Positions 38,301-53,300 of a DNA stretch of 64,000 nt are shown here, piece by piece (within the stretch, counting starts at the first letter, position 1; every line of letters begins with the position of its first letter). The stretch is taken from positions 2,668,636 through 2,732,635 of the forward strand of contig ML682029.1 in NCBI GenBank assembly GCA_007922195.1. Direction: 5' to 3'. A program made the translations under genes and the position numbers. Origin of the DNA: Podocnemis expansa. Its lineage: Eukaryota; Chordata; Testudines; Podocnemididae. The notes under the pieces are model-generated. The model was given only the letters and a program-made list of their open reading frames with translations, ran no database searches and was not told the origin of the DNA.

Positions 38301-41300
38301 ATCGACTAACTTGAGGAAACAGGAGAAGTGCATTTGGCTGGTAATTGTTGACTACTGAATCACAAGCAGAACTGTGTCAGTGGAGTCTGCTTTGGTGCCT
38401 GTTTCACTCCTTTTCAGATAGACTCTTGCTTTGTCATTGATACTCACTTTTTTCTCTTCTTCTTTGACGAGGGTCCTCACTCCATGAGTATTTTTGCACC
38501 ATATGGGGGTGTGCTCCACTGATATGAATTCATCTGAAGAAGCGAAAAAGCTTTCAAGCGTCTGAGCTACTGTCTTCGCTCTTACGAACAGAGATTGTCC
38601 ATGACGGTTCTTAAGAAGGAAGCTGATTGTGTATGATGACAGTTTGGAAAAATTCAGCTTGCCTGTCTCATTATAGCTGTGCCAGACAAAAAACATATTA
38701 TCAGTTTGCAAAAAACAAAAACCAACCAGAGAAGTGATGCAGCCTTTGCTTCTATTACTAGTGCTCAAAGGAGCAAAGTGCGGCTATCTAAAGTATGTAT
38801 ATGGCCCTCCCACATTACCACAGTATCTGGGAACCTAACAATCGTTAATGCATCCACCCTTAATTTATCCCCATACAGGAGTTTTGTTATCCCCATTTCA
38901 TAGATGTGGAAACTGAGGCATGGAGAGGCTGGGTGACTTGCCCATGGTCTGACAGGACTAAACCCCAGGTTGGCATCATCACCACTGGGCCATCCTACAG
39001 GAAAGGATTTAAAAAACTCCGGGTTGAACACTGGTTTAAAGGTGACATGTAAAAAGGCTGACCATTGACTGCCAGCCCTTGTTTGCTTCTTTCTTACATC
39101 TCAGAAGTCCTATTACAAAAGAAAGGCTCTCTGTCTTTCACACCTTTCACCTGAGAAATACCAATGCTGCCAATTCTGTCCTTCCCAGGTTTTTTGGAGA
39201 TCTTTATGGAGGACCTAGAGATGTTGATTTGGCATTCCCACACATCTTAACTCAAAGAGTGGAAGATGATGAATCTTCAGTAAAAGAGGTTCTCTTTCCA
39301 ATTGTTGACTGAGGCCTTTGAGTTAAATCAGCTTCAGCAACCAACGAAATGTCTACAAACAGTCTAATTAAAAATAAAAAAAACCCTCCCCCCACACAGG
39401 CCTCGTCTACATTTAAAGATGTTCTCATTCATCTTTAATCCAGTTTAAAGCCGGTTTAGTTAAACCACTGCAAAACTGCACGAGATAAAATTAATGTATA
39501 ACAGGTTTAAGTCACATTATAAGTGTGCCCAGCCTTACACCGGTTTAACTAAATCAATTCAACTAATGGCGTGTCATTTTAAACTAACATAACTGTGAAT
39601 ATAGACAAGGCCCCAGAACCCAGTTCAGGAAAGTACACACTTAACTCTGAGCACGTAAAGCAGGGGTCTCAAACATGCTGCCCCTACAGCCGTCTCCTGT
39701 GGCCCGCAACAACACTATCGTTACCGATATTTGCAATATCATTGTATGAAAAGGTTTCAGTGGAGCAGCCCTTGGGCTAACTTACTAGTCCTCATGAGGC
39801 CCTTGTGAGCATTTGAGTTTGAGAACCCTGATGTAAAGGGATGTAAGGAAGTCTGATCATATGGCTTCTCTAGGGTTTTAATCCTACCAGCTCTCCAGTC
39901 ATCCATAGTCTCTTCCAGGAAGAGCAAAGGAAGACTAGACTTAAATTTCTAGTGAAAAAAACAAAGGAAAACAACAACAGAAATACCTCCCATGTCCTCC
40001 TTAAACCTCATAAAGGAGTAAAGAAAGGGAAAATATTTTTTCTTTGAACCCAAAAGCCAATGAAAAAGACATACAAAAACGACACTTATAAACGCAATCC
40101 AAATAGGATGTTGTGCAAAATTCCCTGCAGTGTGCCCATGGTCATCTCTTTTATTCATCCCTTTTATATACTTTAAAGCAGTGGTTCCCAACCTTTTTGG
40201 TTCGAGGGTGACAGATAACACTTTTACAACTCTGAAGAGCCACAAGTCTCTGTCAGCAAGCACTCTATTGCTTCAGATGGAGAACTGATCTCTCGTCTCC
40301 CTGGCTGCAGCAGGGAAACCTAATGTTTCCTGTAGCCCAATGCACTCAGTCTGGGTCTATAGGCAGCATTTCCCTTCTACAGCCAGGGAGATGTATGATC
40401 CCTCTGGTTCCACTGGGGACCACACCACATATGAATCTTCTCATGCTCCCTGCCATATAAGGACGGATTACTGGAGGGGCTTTAGGGGCTTAAGCCCTGG
40501 GCTCCTGCCAAAAGGGGGGCCCCTGGCCCCAGCCCCTAAAACCCCTACAATAATGTGGCATCCCCCCACCCTGCTCATTACCAGCAGGACAGGAATGGTG
40601 CCCTGCCAGCCCTGCAGGGAAAGGGCAGGACAGAGCCCTGGAGCACAGGCCAGGCTCTGCATTCCCAACGCACTCCTGGGTGGGCTAGTCTGCCCCCCCG
40701 GGGCAAGGCGGGCCGCCACCTGGTATTTGCTCTGCCCAGAGAGCAGAACCGACTGGCCTAGCTGCAGCCTAGTCCACTACAGCCCGGCACTGCGGCCCAG
40801 CTCTCCAGGACCCATGGCCCTGGGGGGCTGCACTGGGGATTGCTATGCTGCACACCAGCCACCCTGCCCTCCCCACAGCAGATTGGCTGGAGATGGTCAG
40901 AGTGGGAGCACTCTCTGGTCCCAAGGGGCCCCCCAAGCCATGGGGTTGGAGGCCCAGCCCCCACAGTGGGGCATGGGGCCCCAGGCCAGTTAATCCAGCC
41001 CTGCTACTGTAGACAAGGGGAGGGGTAGCAATGATCTCCCATCCCTCTTAGCTGTAGCAAAGAGCCTGCACCAGTCTTTTAGCCCCTCAGAAATGTACTC
41101 TGCCTGGGTCCTTCGGGCATGGCTCCCTTCTGCAGCCAACAGGAGGGGAACTGTTGGCCACTTGGAAAGCCCTTACAGACCACTTTTAGCTCCCAGGCCA
41201 CAGGTTGGGAACCACTGCTTTAAAGCTTCCTCTGCCAACTCAGTGCCCTGCAAAGGGCGGCCTATATTATACAAAGGGCAACGATGCAAACTTCCCCTAT

Positions 41301-44300
41301 ACTCTGCTCTCAACTGGTATGACAGAATCATGCTGGAGATCAGAGGCTAGTTCACTTCAGCTGATCATACAGACTCAGACTCTAAGGCCAGAAGGGACTA
41401 GGATGATCATCTAGTCTGACCTCCTGCACAATGCAGGCCTCAAAACCTCATCCACCCACTCCAGCAATAAGCCTCTAACTTATGACTGCATTATTCACGT
41501 CCACAAATCATGATTTAAGGACTTGAAGCAGGACCGTAACTAGAGCGGGATGAACAGGGCTTTGCCCTGGGCGCCCCCAGCAGATCAATAGAGGCACTCC
41601 ATTAAAGGGCGCTTTTCACACCACCCGTCCCAAGCGCTGCTAATTGCAAGGGGCGCGTTCCAATCAGACTGCGCTCCGGGTGCCAAAACAGAGCATTATG
41701 GCTCTGACTTTAAGATACACAGAATTCACAGCAATGATCCCAATACTGTATGGGACAGGCAGACACATTTGGAGAGTGTGGCAGGGTTGCCCAGTCCCCA
41801 CAGCTCCACTCTGCCCTCATCCCTGGTTTGTCTCCCCACTGGTCCCCAGCTCCTGCCCTCAACTTGGCCACAGCTCAGCTTCCACCTCTTCTCTTAATCT
41901 GGCCCCTGGCCAGCTTTGCCCTCATTCCCTTCCTGTCCCCATATCCAGTTCTGCCCTCAGTTCCATGTTCAGCCCAAACTCCTCTGCTGAGCCAACTGTG
42001 CACCAATGAAGGGGTCGCAAAGAGATTCCATCACTGGTAAAGGGGGCACAACCCAAAAGGTTTGGGCATCATCACCATGGAGGAAGGCACTGGCTTGAGG
42101 ATATATGTTGAGAAACTGAACAGCACACTTGGCCCCACCCTCCTCCATAACCAGAGAAATGAGAAGATCACTACTTACTGTTGGCCAACACTTGCATATG
42201 CCAATGAATGAAAAGTCTTGCATGTAACGTTAGGGGGGAAGACGCTCTTTGCATTCTCTGCAATGGCCTTATTAAATGCCACATACAGAAAGCTGAGGTG
42301 ATGAAATTTTTCTGCATACTTGATCAAAGTTGAGGTCTTTCCTGTACCTGAATGCAAAGAAAGAAGTGCTCGTGTCAGAATCTGATCTGTACTCCCAGCA
42401 CACCTTCCCATCAGGTTTTCATCACCCCTTTCTTGCTAGCCTAACTGACGCAATATGGTAGAGATTTTCAAAGCCAACTAAGGCATGTAGCCATATAACA
42501 TTCACTGAAATCAATGGCTATGTTTACGATGGAGGCTTAAGTCAACTTAAGCAACTCCCTGGCCACTTTTGGAGTTCATTAAGTCGACTTAAGCACTTGC
42601 TTAATAACTCCAGCCCTTAAAGTTAACTTAACACAAGCATGCCTATTAAAGTCAACTTAATAAAGCTGACTTAGTGCATTAGAGCCATAAAGTCAACTTT
42701 AAAAGGATTCCCTGGCTTAAGTCGACTTAAACACACGGGGCCTAATTAAGTCCACTTAATAAAGTCAACTGTACATCGACCTTATTAAGTTGACTTACCT
42801 GGGCCCCATAGTGCAGACACAGCTAATGGGACGTGCATGGCCACAGCCTGCTCTACACTGTCAGGAAAATTTGGTGGCAGTCAAGAAGTTACGCAAGCTA
42901 CTCTGCATAGCTTGTGTAACTCCCATTGAATTCCTAACTCCCCTTCTGTGCAGCATCTTCACTGTGCTGCACCACTTGAGGGGGTGGTTATTAAGTCAAT
43001 TTCCAGATCAACTGAGCACGTCTTAAGCGATCCTTAAGTGGATCCAGAAAGATCAATCTGAGTGTGGCAACTTCGCTGCTCTCGGTGTAGACATGGCCTA
43101 AGTCAGCTTTGGAAATCTCAAACTATCACCATGAACAGCCATAAAACCATGCAGTACTTTTAAACTACTAAAAATAACCTATTTGATGTGAGAATATTTG
43201 GGGGAAATTAACCAAATGTCTTATCTAACTAGCTGGCAAGTTGAATTTGCAATTGTGTGCATGTGGTGGTACAGACAATGGCTCCACTGCACAGTCAGGG
43301 CCTTAGGAACTCCTGTAATCACTGCCAGACCACACTTCTGCAGCTAGTGAGGCTTGGGGAAATGCCCTCAGTGCAATTGAGGCAGCATGCAGAAGCAAAC
43401 ACAGTCAAGGCCCCTAGACAAGGACCCTGTGATACTATGTAATCTGTACCTTGCAAATGCTGCATGCCTGGGCTCTCTGAGGAAGAAGATGGGACACTCT
43501 GTTTTTCTGTGTTGAAAAGCTGCTCCCAGTTTAAGCCCCAGATTTTATTTGCACTGAAAAGTGGGAACTGGGACTACATATGGGGCATGACAGACTGCCT
43601 CCTTCTCCCTTGCTCAAGGAAGAGGGCTGTGGGCGCATTTTCAATTTGCTGAGGAAATTCCCTTTTGCTTCATGTCCCCCAAAAGGGGACAGATTTCCAA
43701 AAGGTACAGTTAGAGGACCATCCCCCAGACCTGCATCACAGCTTTGATAGAAGAGATAAGCAAAGTGATGCTCACCTCAAGGGGGCGACCTCAGGATGTA
43801 ACCTTTCAATATGTGTAACTGGTTAATTTAACTGTATTGACACCCCATCTCCTCTTATAATTTATTGTCTTTTAATTTCTTCTTTTATACTATTATAAAA
43901 GACACGCCATTTATTTCACTTGTATGAGGAGTTGCAGTTATGTACGTTTTCTTAAGATCTGCTTATTCCCTGCCTACATGTTTATATTTGGTTTCTACAC
44001 AAAAATTCTACCTAGTGATTCACTTTAAGCAGTGTGCGCCACATGTACCTCCTCAGCACCAACAAAAGAAAAAAACAACAGAACTGGAGACTGCTTAAAA
44101 GTTTAATAAGCCGACTTTAAAGCGTCCCTGCAACTTGTTTTGTGGTCAGCTCTCTTACCTGCAAATGCCATAATTTTCACTACTTGACCAGGCAAGACTG
44201 TATGGTTTAGGATCCTTTGCTGCTCATTGGTCAGTTTTATGTCAAGCTTATTACTAAAAACAAAACAAACCAAGAGCAAAAAAATTATTTTTCTGTGTTA

Positions 44301-47300
44301 CAAACACAACCAATAAGGAACAGACAGCGGTGACGCAACTGAGCAGGGAAATACAATCCCCTCCTGTTGGAGAGTCTAGTCTGGGGACAGACAAGAGGCA
44401 GCCAAGTCAGGCAAGCTGTATAAAGCCAGAGATGAGAAAGTCGGGAAGGAGGGTATTATCAGTGGAGATCATGTGGAAAGGGCAGATATTGGATAGAAAA
44501 AAAGCCACATGACTGGAGAAAGTAGAAAGAACAGGTGTGAACTCAGGTAAGGTCCCTTAGGGACCACTGAAAATTTAAATCTTAAGTCACTGAAATGCTG
44601 TTTCATTTTCAAAAATGACTGGGGCTCCTACATCTCACTGAGAAATCCAATGGGACTTAGTCTCTGGAGCAACGTCTGAAAATGAAGCTTATGTTTTTTG
44701 AGCATTTGACCCATAACCTCTGTGTGCCCCTCCTCAGTGCCTCAGCTGTAGGATAGGGAATTGTTATTGCTATCTCACAGAGGAGATATCAGGCTTAATT
44801 AACCTCTAAAAAGCAGTTCAACATTTCAAAGTTGTTTCTATAAATAAATATATATATATATATAATTATTGCAATAAACCTACACAGATGGAGTGACATA
44901 CCAAGAGAAAACTCCTCAATCCAGGCACATTCTGCTGATTCGTCTGAACCTCTTAGTAAACAACAATTCCAGAAAAATCCCTTTCTACTGACTGTGAAAG
45001 AACCATAATTAAATTAAGATTTCTGGGCAAGAGAATGGAACTAAGGGGGGGGACGACAAAGAAGAGGGTTGAATCCACATTTTTAAAGCATCCATCTGTC
45101 ATATTCCCATCACCTCACCTGTGACGGAAGGCAGATGGGGAACCGAGGCACAGAGAGGTTAAGTCATTTGCCCAGGATCACACGGGATGTTTGTGGCAGT
45201 GTACGAATTGGACCCGATTTCCTGAAGGCTCAGGCTAGTGCTCTAATCACTGAACGGTTTTTCTTTTAAATTCCAAAGGGGCAGTCATGCTAGTCTCATT
45301 CAGCAAAACAAACAAGGAGTCTTGTGGCACTTCTAAAGACTAACAAATGTATTTATCACATGAGCTTTCATGGTAGAAAATCTCCACTTCGCCACGAAAG
45401 CTCATGCAATAAGTACATGTGTTAGTCTTTAGAAATGCCACAAGACTTCTTGCTTTTGTTTAAGGAGCAAAGGATCAGCTCTCAGTGACTTGCATCAATA
45501 TAGAAGCCAGGATGGATTCTGTGTGGGTCAAAAGACTATCAGCAAATGTCTGAGAGCTGCAACATGACCGGATGGTAAGTGTGAAAAATCAGGACAGGAG
45601 ATGGGGAGTAATAGGCACATATACCAAGAAAAAGCCCTGGGACTGTTCCTATCAAATTGGGACATCTGGTCTCCTAAAGGGCTGGTTTGCTTCAGGACTT
45701 CTCTTAAATGAAGAGATAATAATGAACATGAATTATTAAAATTATTTGTTTTCCACTAGCAACCCGAGGGCTTCACACCCACCCTGAAATTTTTCTAAAG
45801 GGACCATCAAGTTTCATGAGACCAACCAAATTCCCTTCATCCTCAAAATATCCCCAGATATAGGGAAGGCAGCAGTCTACCCTAGAGACTTGGGAGAGTA
45901 ACAACCACTTTAGCGAGCAGGAGCCATGTCATACACGGAGAACTGTTTAATAGATGTTTCTAACCAGCTGCAGCCATTTTAGTAAGTGAAATTTTAGCCT
46001 CATTTTAGAAAGAAAAGAAAAACTTTGAATTTTTATACGTCATGGATCTGATTCTGCTTTCTCTTTGTTGAAGATTAATGACGCTCTAATGAGAAAAAGA
46101 AGTCACATGGACACTGGCGAAAACTAGTCTTTTCTGTTAGGTTTTTGCCCAGTTTTCTTGGTTCAGGATTTTACAGGTCCTATATATTTGAAACTGCCAT
46201 TTACATCAAATGCATGAGAAGTACCTGTGCCATGTGCCTCTTCCGAAGTTGGAATTGAATGTGTCCAGCTGCATGGACTTAGAAACAGGACAAGAGTTCT
46301 CTACCAAATACAAGCAGTAGAAAACACTGTAGTGAATCCTAACAGAAAACACAAACAGATAATAAATTTAATGTAACAATACAAAATTAAAAGTCAGTTA
46401 CTTACCTTTGGCTCCATAAACCTCAGAAACCATCTATGCTACCAAAAAAGCAATATTTGGAGAGCTCACAAGTTGACTTGTCCAATAAGATGACAAACTG
46501 GGCCAGAGGACTTCAGATTTGTTACTGCACATGGAATACAAACAAAACTGCACATGGAAAGATGATGTAACACCCCAGCAAAAAAAAAAAAAAAAAAAAG
46601 CTGAAGTTGCTGAGCAAAACTGCCAAAGATCCTTCCAGTTCCTGTGGATTAACCAGAGGTCTCCCATAACTAAATAACAAACTGCCTTAAGCTGCCAGCT
46701 TCTGGCCTATTAACATACCTGATGTGTTCCACTAGGTGTGTAGACAGCCATCACTTACACAAAGAGAAAAGCAAGGCAGGCCACAAGCATTCAATGAGTC
46801 TCAATTGGGCAGGAGACATCATTTAAAGTTCTGTGACAGTCTGAAAAGTGACTGCAAAAACAGCTGGGGATGAAGGGTGGGAGGCTCAATGTTTACTGCT
46901 TCTGCTTCGCATGGACCATAGATCTTTTGAAACAATTATACCCAGCTGATCCACAAATCAAACCTGAGCAGTGAGAATCAAGCTAGATCTTTTCTTTCAC
47001 ACGGGCCAATGCTTGTAATAAATACTCTGCAACTAGAGCTTGATTAATCCCTCTGTTGCTGATATCTGATATATGAGGCCATAGTGGGGAATAGTCACGG
47101 CATACAGCATTTTACAAGATGTCTGCACAGTGCTTGGATTAATAAATTAATCCTTGTGACCCACGGGGAAGGTGAATTAGAAATGTAGGTAGAGATGGGA
47201 AGTGATTTGTCCATGGCATACTCGGTGAGTCAACGACAGCTTACTGAAACTCCTAACTTCCCTTAGAAGCTTGTTGTTTTGCATAGCTGGGTTAACTCTG

Positions 47301-50300
47301 AGGTGCTAACTGGAGTAGAAACAACTTGCTTTCATAACTTGTTTCATAATCAAAAGGATTCTTTCTCCAAGGAATCCAGCCACACACAGATAATAAAGAA
47401 AGGGGTTTATTTAATGATGCCAGGAAGCCTGATAATTTAATTTAAACCAGACTCTACTGGTTTACATTTGTTCCCTAGCCCTTCTCTGTTTCCTGGAGGA
47501 AACAACGCCATATATCATGGGGAAGGAGGGCAAGAGGGATACAGTTGAAGGGATATGAACTTGAGAGCAAGAACACAGTGAGGAGCACATGCAGAGTCAG
47601 TCTTAGGGATTCCAGGGCCCTGGGCCAGTGAAGGATGAGCTTGACTTTTGCCCCCCCCCACCCCTGCCTTGGGCCCCATCAGCCCTCCAGCCCCCACCAA
47701 CCTCACTGGTGGGCCCGTCAGCCCACCAGGGCCCCCCTCCTTCCCGGCCCACTGCAGGAACCCCCAAGTCCTGCCACCCAACCAAGGATCCTGCCGCAGA
47801 CCCACCCCCCACCAGCCTCACCGTAGGCCCCCCAGCCTCTCCATCGGCCTCCTGCTTCCCCCCAGTTCCCCACCCCTGCATGGGGCCCTGGACAAATGCG
47901 TCTCCTGCCCCCCTGCTAAGACCTTCTATGGGTACCTGATGTCAGGCAGGTATCTTATATTTTGCTTATTTTGGTCTGTTAGTGCTAACCGTTCTTCGTA
48001 TGGTCCATGCAGAAGCCCTCTACAATGACCTCAGCCTAACAACTGGAATAATCAACTAGGACTTCAGATCCACACAGGGGATTGATCTGACAACTACAAA
48101 AGTATTTGTTTTATACTGTCACTTTTCTGAAACTAATGCACTCAAAACCTTGTACTATCAATATATTGGTCTCAGCAGGTGTGAATGAAGCTTAATGGAG
48201 CAACAATCTGCTTTTCTACCTTTGTATCATGCCAAACACACTTCTGGCTCCAAGAAATAAACATTCCAGGGGAAGATTTTCATTGTCAAATATGCAACTC
48301 TCTCTCCTTACCTGTTGCTGATATTGATGCCCTTCTCCCTCATTGCACTCAGCAGTGTGGCCATGCAGTACAAGATCTCTGTGATGTCCAGGAATGAAAG
48401 GGTACTGTTGGGACTCCTAAGACAAGCCATCAGCTTCTGGATGTCACCAACACCATCAGAGAAGAGCACAATAGCTGCCATCACGGCCCACACGTTCACA
48501 GCCTAGACAGGGGAATGGCAAAAAGAAAACTGGAGACAACCAAGAAGACGACACAGCTTGCCCACTTATAATATTGTGAATGTGGAGGCAGACAGAGGCA
48601 GGTATTACAAAAGATCCCTGTGATCATTAACAGACTCAATAATGAATTTCCTCAGCCAATTCCCACACTGCTAGCTATTTAACATTTCCTATTTATGCTA
48701 ATAACTGCACGGGCAAATGATTTTCTTTATGAAAACCCTCTGCTCGAGGTGTAATCCATGTCAAAAAAAACCCAAACCCAAAATGTATGAACATTTAACC
48801 TACCCCAGCAGGGCACTCTAAATCAGGCAACTTCTTAATGATGCATATTTCTGCCTTGGTAAATAAAGGATGCTTCTTCAAGCACGTGAGCACTGCAGCA
48901 GGATCCATTCTCCGATCAGCATTGCAGGCAGCTATATACCTGCACAGAGAGTCAAGAAAAGTGAAGAAATGAAAGTTACTTCATCTGCAGTAACATTAAA
49001 GCTGTCCTGTCGTGCATCCCATATATTCCACTGTATGAACATAGCACAATGGGCTCTATTCTGCGAGGTGTTGAGCACGCTGGCTCCAATCCAGAAAAGT
49101 GCTTATAAATACATGACCAATCCCTAGTCTCACTGACTTTCTTGGATTAAAAGTTGAGGGAAGTACATGCTTAAATATTTTGCTGGATCAGGGTCCTGGA
49201 CAGTAAACTCTTCAAGACATCAATCATGTCTTCCTCTGGACAAGACAGGAGTACAAGCAATAATGCCGAAGGAAAGGAGGAAGCTGTGATTCTCACAGCC
49301 ATTGCTGTTAGCATTGAGAACAGCCTGCAGAAATCCTATGCACATTGACCAAAAAAATTGTCTCTTCTTTTATACATCGTTTTTTTTTCCAGTTTCTTGC
49401 ATCTTCAAAAAATCTCACTACTTTTAACCCCATTTTCCTCTCCAACTACCCCATCTTCCTTCTCAAACCTCATTGAATCTACTGTTTGCAATCATTCTCT
49501 GGAATTCCTCTCCTTGAACCACTCCAACCTGGCTTAAGTCCCTGGCACTCCTCCGAAACTACACTCACCAAAGTCTCAAAATGACCTTTCCTTGATAAAG
49601 CTCAGAACCCTCAGCCTCCTTGCCCGTCCGTCATTGCTGACACCATCAACCATGCTCTTCATCTTGATATCATGTCTTCTCTTGACTTCTGTGACTCTTC
49701 TTTCCTGGTTCTCCCCCAGCTTTAACTGTTCCTTCAGTGTGTGCTTTGGAGAGGTTTCCTCATCGCAGCTCCAACTTCCCATGGGAGTTCCACAGCCACC
49801 TTTTTCCCCCTACACCTTTTCTGTGGGTAATCTCATTCACCAATGCAAATTCAGATACTGGCTCCATGCTGACAACTCTCAGATCCACCTTTCTACCCCA
49901 GACCTGCCTCCTTTTGTCCAAATTTAAATCATGACTTGTCTCTTTGACCCCTCCTTGTGGATGTCTAGCCATCAGCTAAAGCTCAGCATAGCTAAAACGG
50001 AGCTCTTCATCTTCCTGCCATGCCCTCCCTGGTACCTCTTTTCTCAAGCACTAGAGACAACACAGGGAGGATAATTTTTTTAATATAACAAATTAAATAC
50101 AGGGGTTTTTTTTAAATAAAAATATTTCAAATTGCATTTGAAATTGAAAATGCATGTTAAGACCCTGAATTTATTATAGTCTATGAAAAATGTATTTTGT
50201 ATTTAATGCATATAATATTAAGCAGTAAACATTTGCTGGCGAGTGCTAAAGGAAGTCAAACCACTGAACTGGTGGAAGTCACTGTCTAGGCACCCAAAAC

Positions 50301-53300
50301 CAGAGTCTGCTCAAATACTAAGCTTGCTTGTGACACCAGTAGCCTGTTCTACAGTGCAGAGAGAATATTTTCTTCAGACCAGCTTGTTCAGCTAGTTCAG
50401 TTCACTGACTAGTTGAGTCAAAGTTAAGACATTGATGAATTGAAATCAATTAATCATTGAAAAAGCAGGGAAACTTGTTTTCCTCTTCTAAGCTACAAAG
50501 AAGAACTGTGTAAGAGAGGATGGAATCTATTAGTTTCAAAACCTTGAAGGACATGGTGAGCAGAAACAATCAATTTAGTTTGTTATCCACAATTTATATT
50601 TCCTTTGTTTAATAACTCAGTTAGCTTTAACACAAAACATGTTTTGATAAATTTGTTTTTCTTTTGTACCCAGAATGTTTCAGACAAAAATACTGAAATG
50701 TTTTCATCTTGTCTGAATTGAATTTGTGTTTTCATGCAGCTGGAGTTTGACACAAATCATAAGTAAAATGCTAATCATCCAGTAAGAAAAAAACCCATCA
50801 TCCACCATCTATGTATCTTGGTTAGCAAAAAGCAGCCACAAATTTAGCATAAAGGCTATGTTTAGGGGCCAGCCACCATGTTTTAATGGTTATCATTTGT
50901 TAATTAAATAGTGAGCAATTAATAATTTTAATGCTCAGGGTTCTTGATCTTCCCTCAGCAGTGAGACACACCAATTAATTGGACATTAGTAGTTTAGCAG
51001 TTTAATGATTACCAACCAATGAGAGAGAATCAACCTTTGCTTAGGAAAATAACTAAAAGTACAAATGTGAAACAAGATTGATAAAAATGCAACTGATAAT
51101 TCAAATCAAGGTTTGCTGCCTGCTGTATTAAATCGTGATTAAAATTAACGACTTTATTTTCCTTTGATTTACATCAATACTCCCTACAACCGCCATTGTG
51201 CCTGTCATTCAGATGTTCTTCTCTAGGTCTTCAGACCCAGGCTATATTTAAAACTTGTAGGCTCTTTTGGCACAATATCGCTAACATACAGCCTTATACA
51301 TTCAGACAGCTCAAACTTTTATCCAGAATCTCATCATCTCACATCTCATTTACTGCAACCTCCTTCCTTCTAGGCTTGACAAATGCAATCCTGCCTGGCT
51401 CACATACCCTCAGAATAGTGCTGCAAAGATCATTTTCCTGGTCAATTACTCTGACCACATCGCTGGAGCCCTGCAAATCCACAGATGTTTAAGGCCCAGC
51501 TGGACAAACCCCTGGCTGGGATAATTTAGTGGGAGTAGTCCTGCTTTTTTTTGGCAGGGGTTTGGACTCGATGACCTGATGAGGTCCCTTCCAACCCTAT
51601 GATTCTATGATAGCTGCATTCTATCTGGGGACAATTTCTTGCAGATTTAGATCAGATGTGGATCCACATATTTGTATATATTCAGGCCTCTACATGTCAC
51701 CCCTTCTTTGCAGCCTTTCCCTGGCTTCCCCTTCTCTGCTGCTTCAAACATCAACTACCTGTCTTCACTTCCAAAGGCCATCATGGCCTATCCCCCCACT
51801 CTACATATCATCTCTTAGTCGCTATGTAGATGTTGACTTTCAGCCTTGATCAGACCTTGATGCCAGCTTCCATTGTAAACTTATTAAAATTTCCCTGTGC
51901 TTTCTTGCTTTCCCTCATGCTGATCTTCACACCTGGGAGAAGTTCCCAGAAAATACCTGTGAAGCTGTAATGAAGTAAGAAAACCTCTTGGGCTACTGTG
52001 GTGGTTCTTTTCTGTTCCTGTTCTTTGGTGATGATATTCTGGTGATGGGACACAGGGGTGTGTTAACTATAGGTACCACTAGGGGGGAAGAGGATTTAGT
52101 GCGACCTTACCTGGACCCCCTGGGGGTTACAGGTTGTGGCTGGTTTAGACCAGGGGCAGGGCAGCTGGACGTAGAGGAGAACAAAGGGAGGAGAGGGGAA
52201 GAAGGAAGATGGAGGTCAGAGGGGCAGGACCTCCGAGGCTCTTCCTGGGGGTTTACTGTCAGCCCTCCTGGTTGATCTGAGAGCCAACTGTCCTAGCTGC
52301 TGTGCAAAGTCGATTGCTAATAAAAGCTCTGACTTCTACACTGGCTGAGTGTCACTGCTGATTGGGACGGCTGGGATCCTTGTGGAGGAAGGACCCCCCC
52401 CCAAGGGAGACCAGACAGAGCAAGGGTCGGACCCTCTAAGCCTGGATTTGGGAGATGGCTACAGGTAGCATGGAGACCCGAGGGCTGAACGGGAGAAGGC
52501 TCCACCGTAGCAGAGTCCTGGTGGGCTGTGAACAGAGGGGATCCAAGAGGCTTTTCTGGGTTCTCCATGACAGAAGCTAACACATTGTCTTCCTTAAAAC
52601 TCTCCTTTCCCATGTTGCCTTCAAAAACTTGACAATGTTGTGGCCTCTGTGTGCTGAGGTCACTGTCTACCACTCTGATCTATGGTCTCTCATTGTTTCT
52701 TTGGCTTGGAAGCTCTTTGAGGCAGGAACTGTCCTTTTGTTCTGTGGGGATCTGAGGCTATGACTTGGGTCTCTACATGCTAACGTGATACAAGTAATAA
52801 ATAATAATAGCTTAACAGTGGAATGATTCAGAAATTTAGAGCATTGCCTCTAGATTATATTTTATGGCACAAAGTCTTTGGCTGTTAAGGTATCAGAGAA
52901 AAGGAAAATGGGAACAGAAAATTTTGAGGGGGTGGAGTTAAGGGGAGAAGGCATACTTTTGCTTAACCCAAAGGTTGACAGATCATTTTTCCTTCTCATA
53001 ACTAATTCTTCCTCTCTCCTGTGCACCTCAATCACGTGAAGCCAATGGAAGATGCGTGAGAGGAAGTTAATCACGTTTTTCTTGATCAAGCACAACATAA
53101 AATGGAAATAAACTGCTAGAGCAACAGACTGGAAACAGGACAAAGTACCATTGGGCTGCTCTCAATACCTGCTGATGTACAGCTGTAGTCACATGCTGAA
53201 ACAGACTCACCTTATAAATCCCAGCATGCATTCATCCTGCTCAGGAGTTATACGATAGCGATCCAGAATCCATCCCACTGTGAGCAGAGCCTGGGCCTCC

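Larger units (their letters stand above)
30596..38447. other. FBH1 intron between exons 10 and 11, 7.85 kb, largely repeats
   Basis: The intron holds the second copy of the 15860 repeat, SINE 31815, the nested element 31926-34077, a short inverted-repeat element at 34661, a CR1 at 35088-37560 and a fold-back SINE at 36768. 30596-31380 and 37570-38447 show nothing recognisable. Confidence 0.8.
49390..52800 (+). mobile_element. L2-like LINE, reverse transcriptase end and 3' tail, with insertions
   Basis: Reading plus: [20 protein letters not shown] (RT motif, 49779 on), then atccacctttctaccccag, tggatgtctagccatcagct and aaaacggagctcttcatctt; after a gap, gcaacctccttccttctagg (51356) and ctggcttccccttctctgct (51722); after another gap, aactctcctttcccatgttg (52598), tttgaggcaggaactgtcct (52719) and ataataaataataatag-like tail. 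Insertions lie at about 50065-51180, 51480-51610 and 51985-52555. It fills the FBH1 intron between exons 4 and 5. Confidence 0.7.

Noticed and set aside
40340..40993. Open frame of 217 codons
   Set aside because: It sits inside a hAT-type element with exact target duplications, is GC-rich, and shows no transposase or other family motif.
42537..42800. CRISPR-like array
   Set aside because: The repeats are palindromic variants with irregular spacing in a eukaryotic transposable element; there are no spacers of constant length.
46579..46599. Tail of a processed pseudogene
   Set aside because: No gene-like sequence precedes the poly(A) run on either strand.
47515..48028. Proline-rich frames on both strands
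   Set aside because: They come from a C-rich low-complexity block in an FBH1 intron; all frames are equally open.
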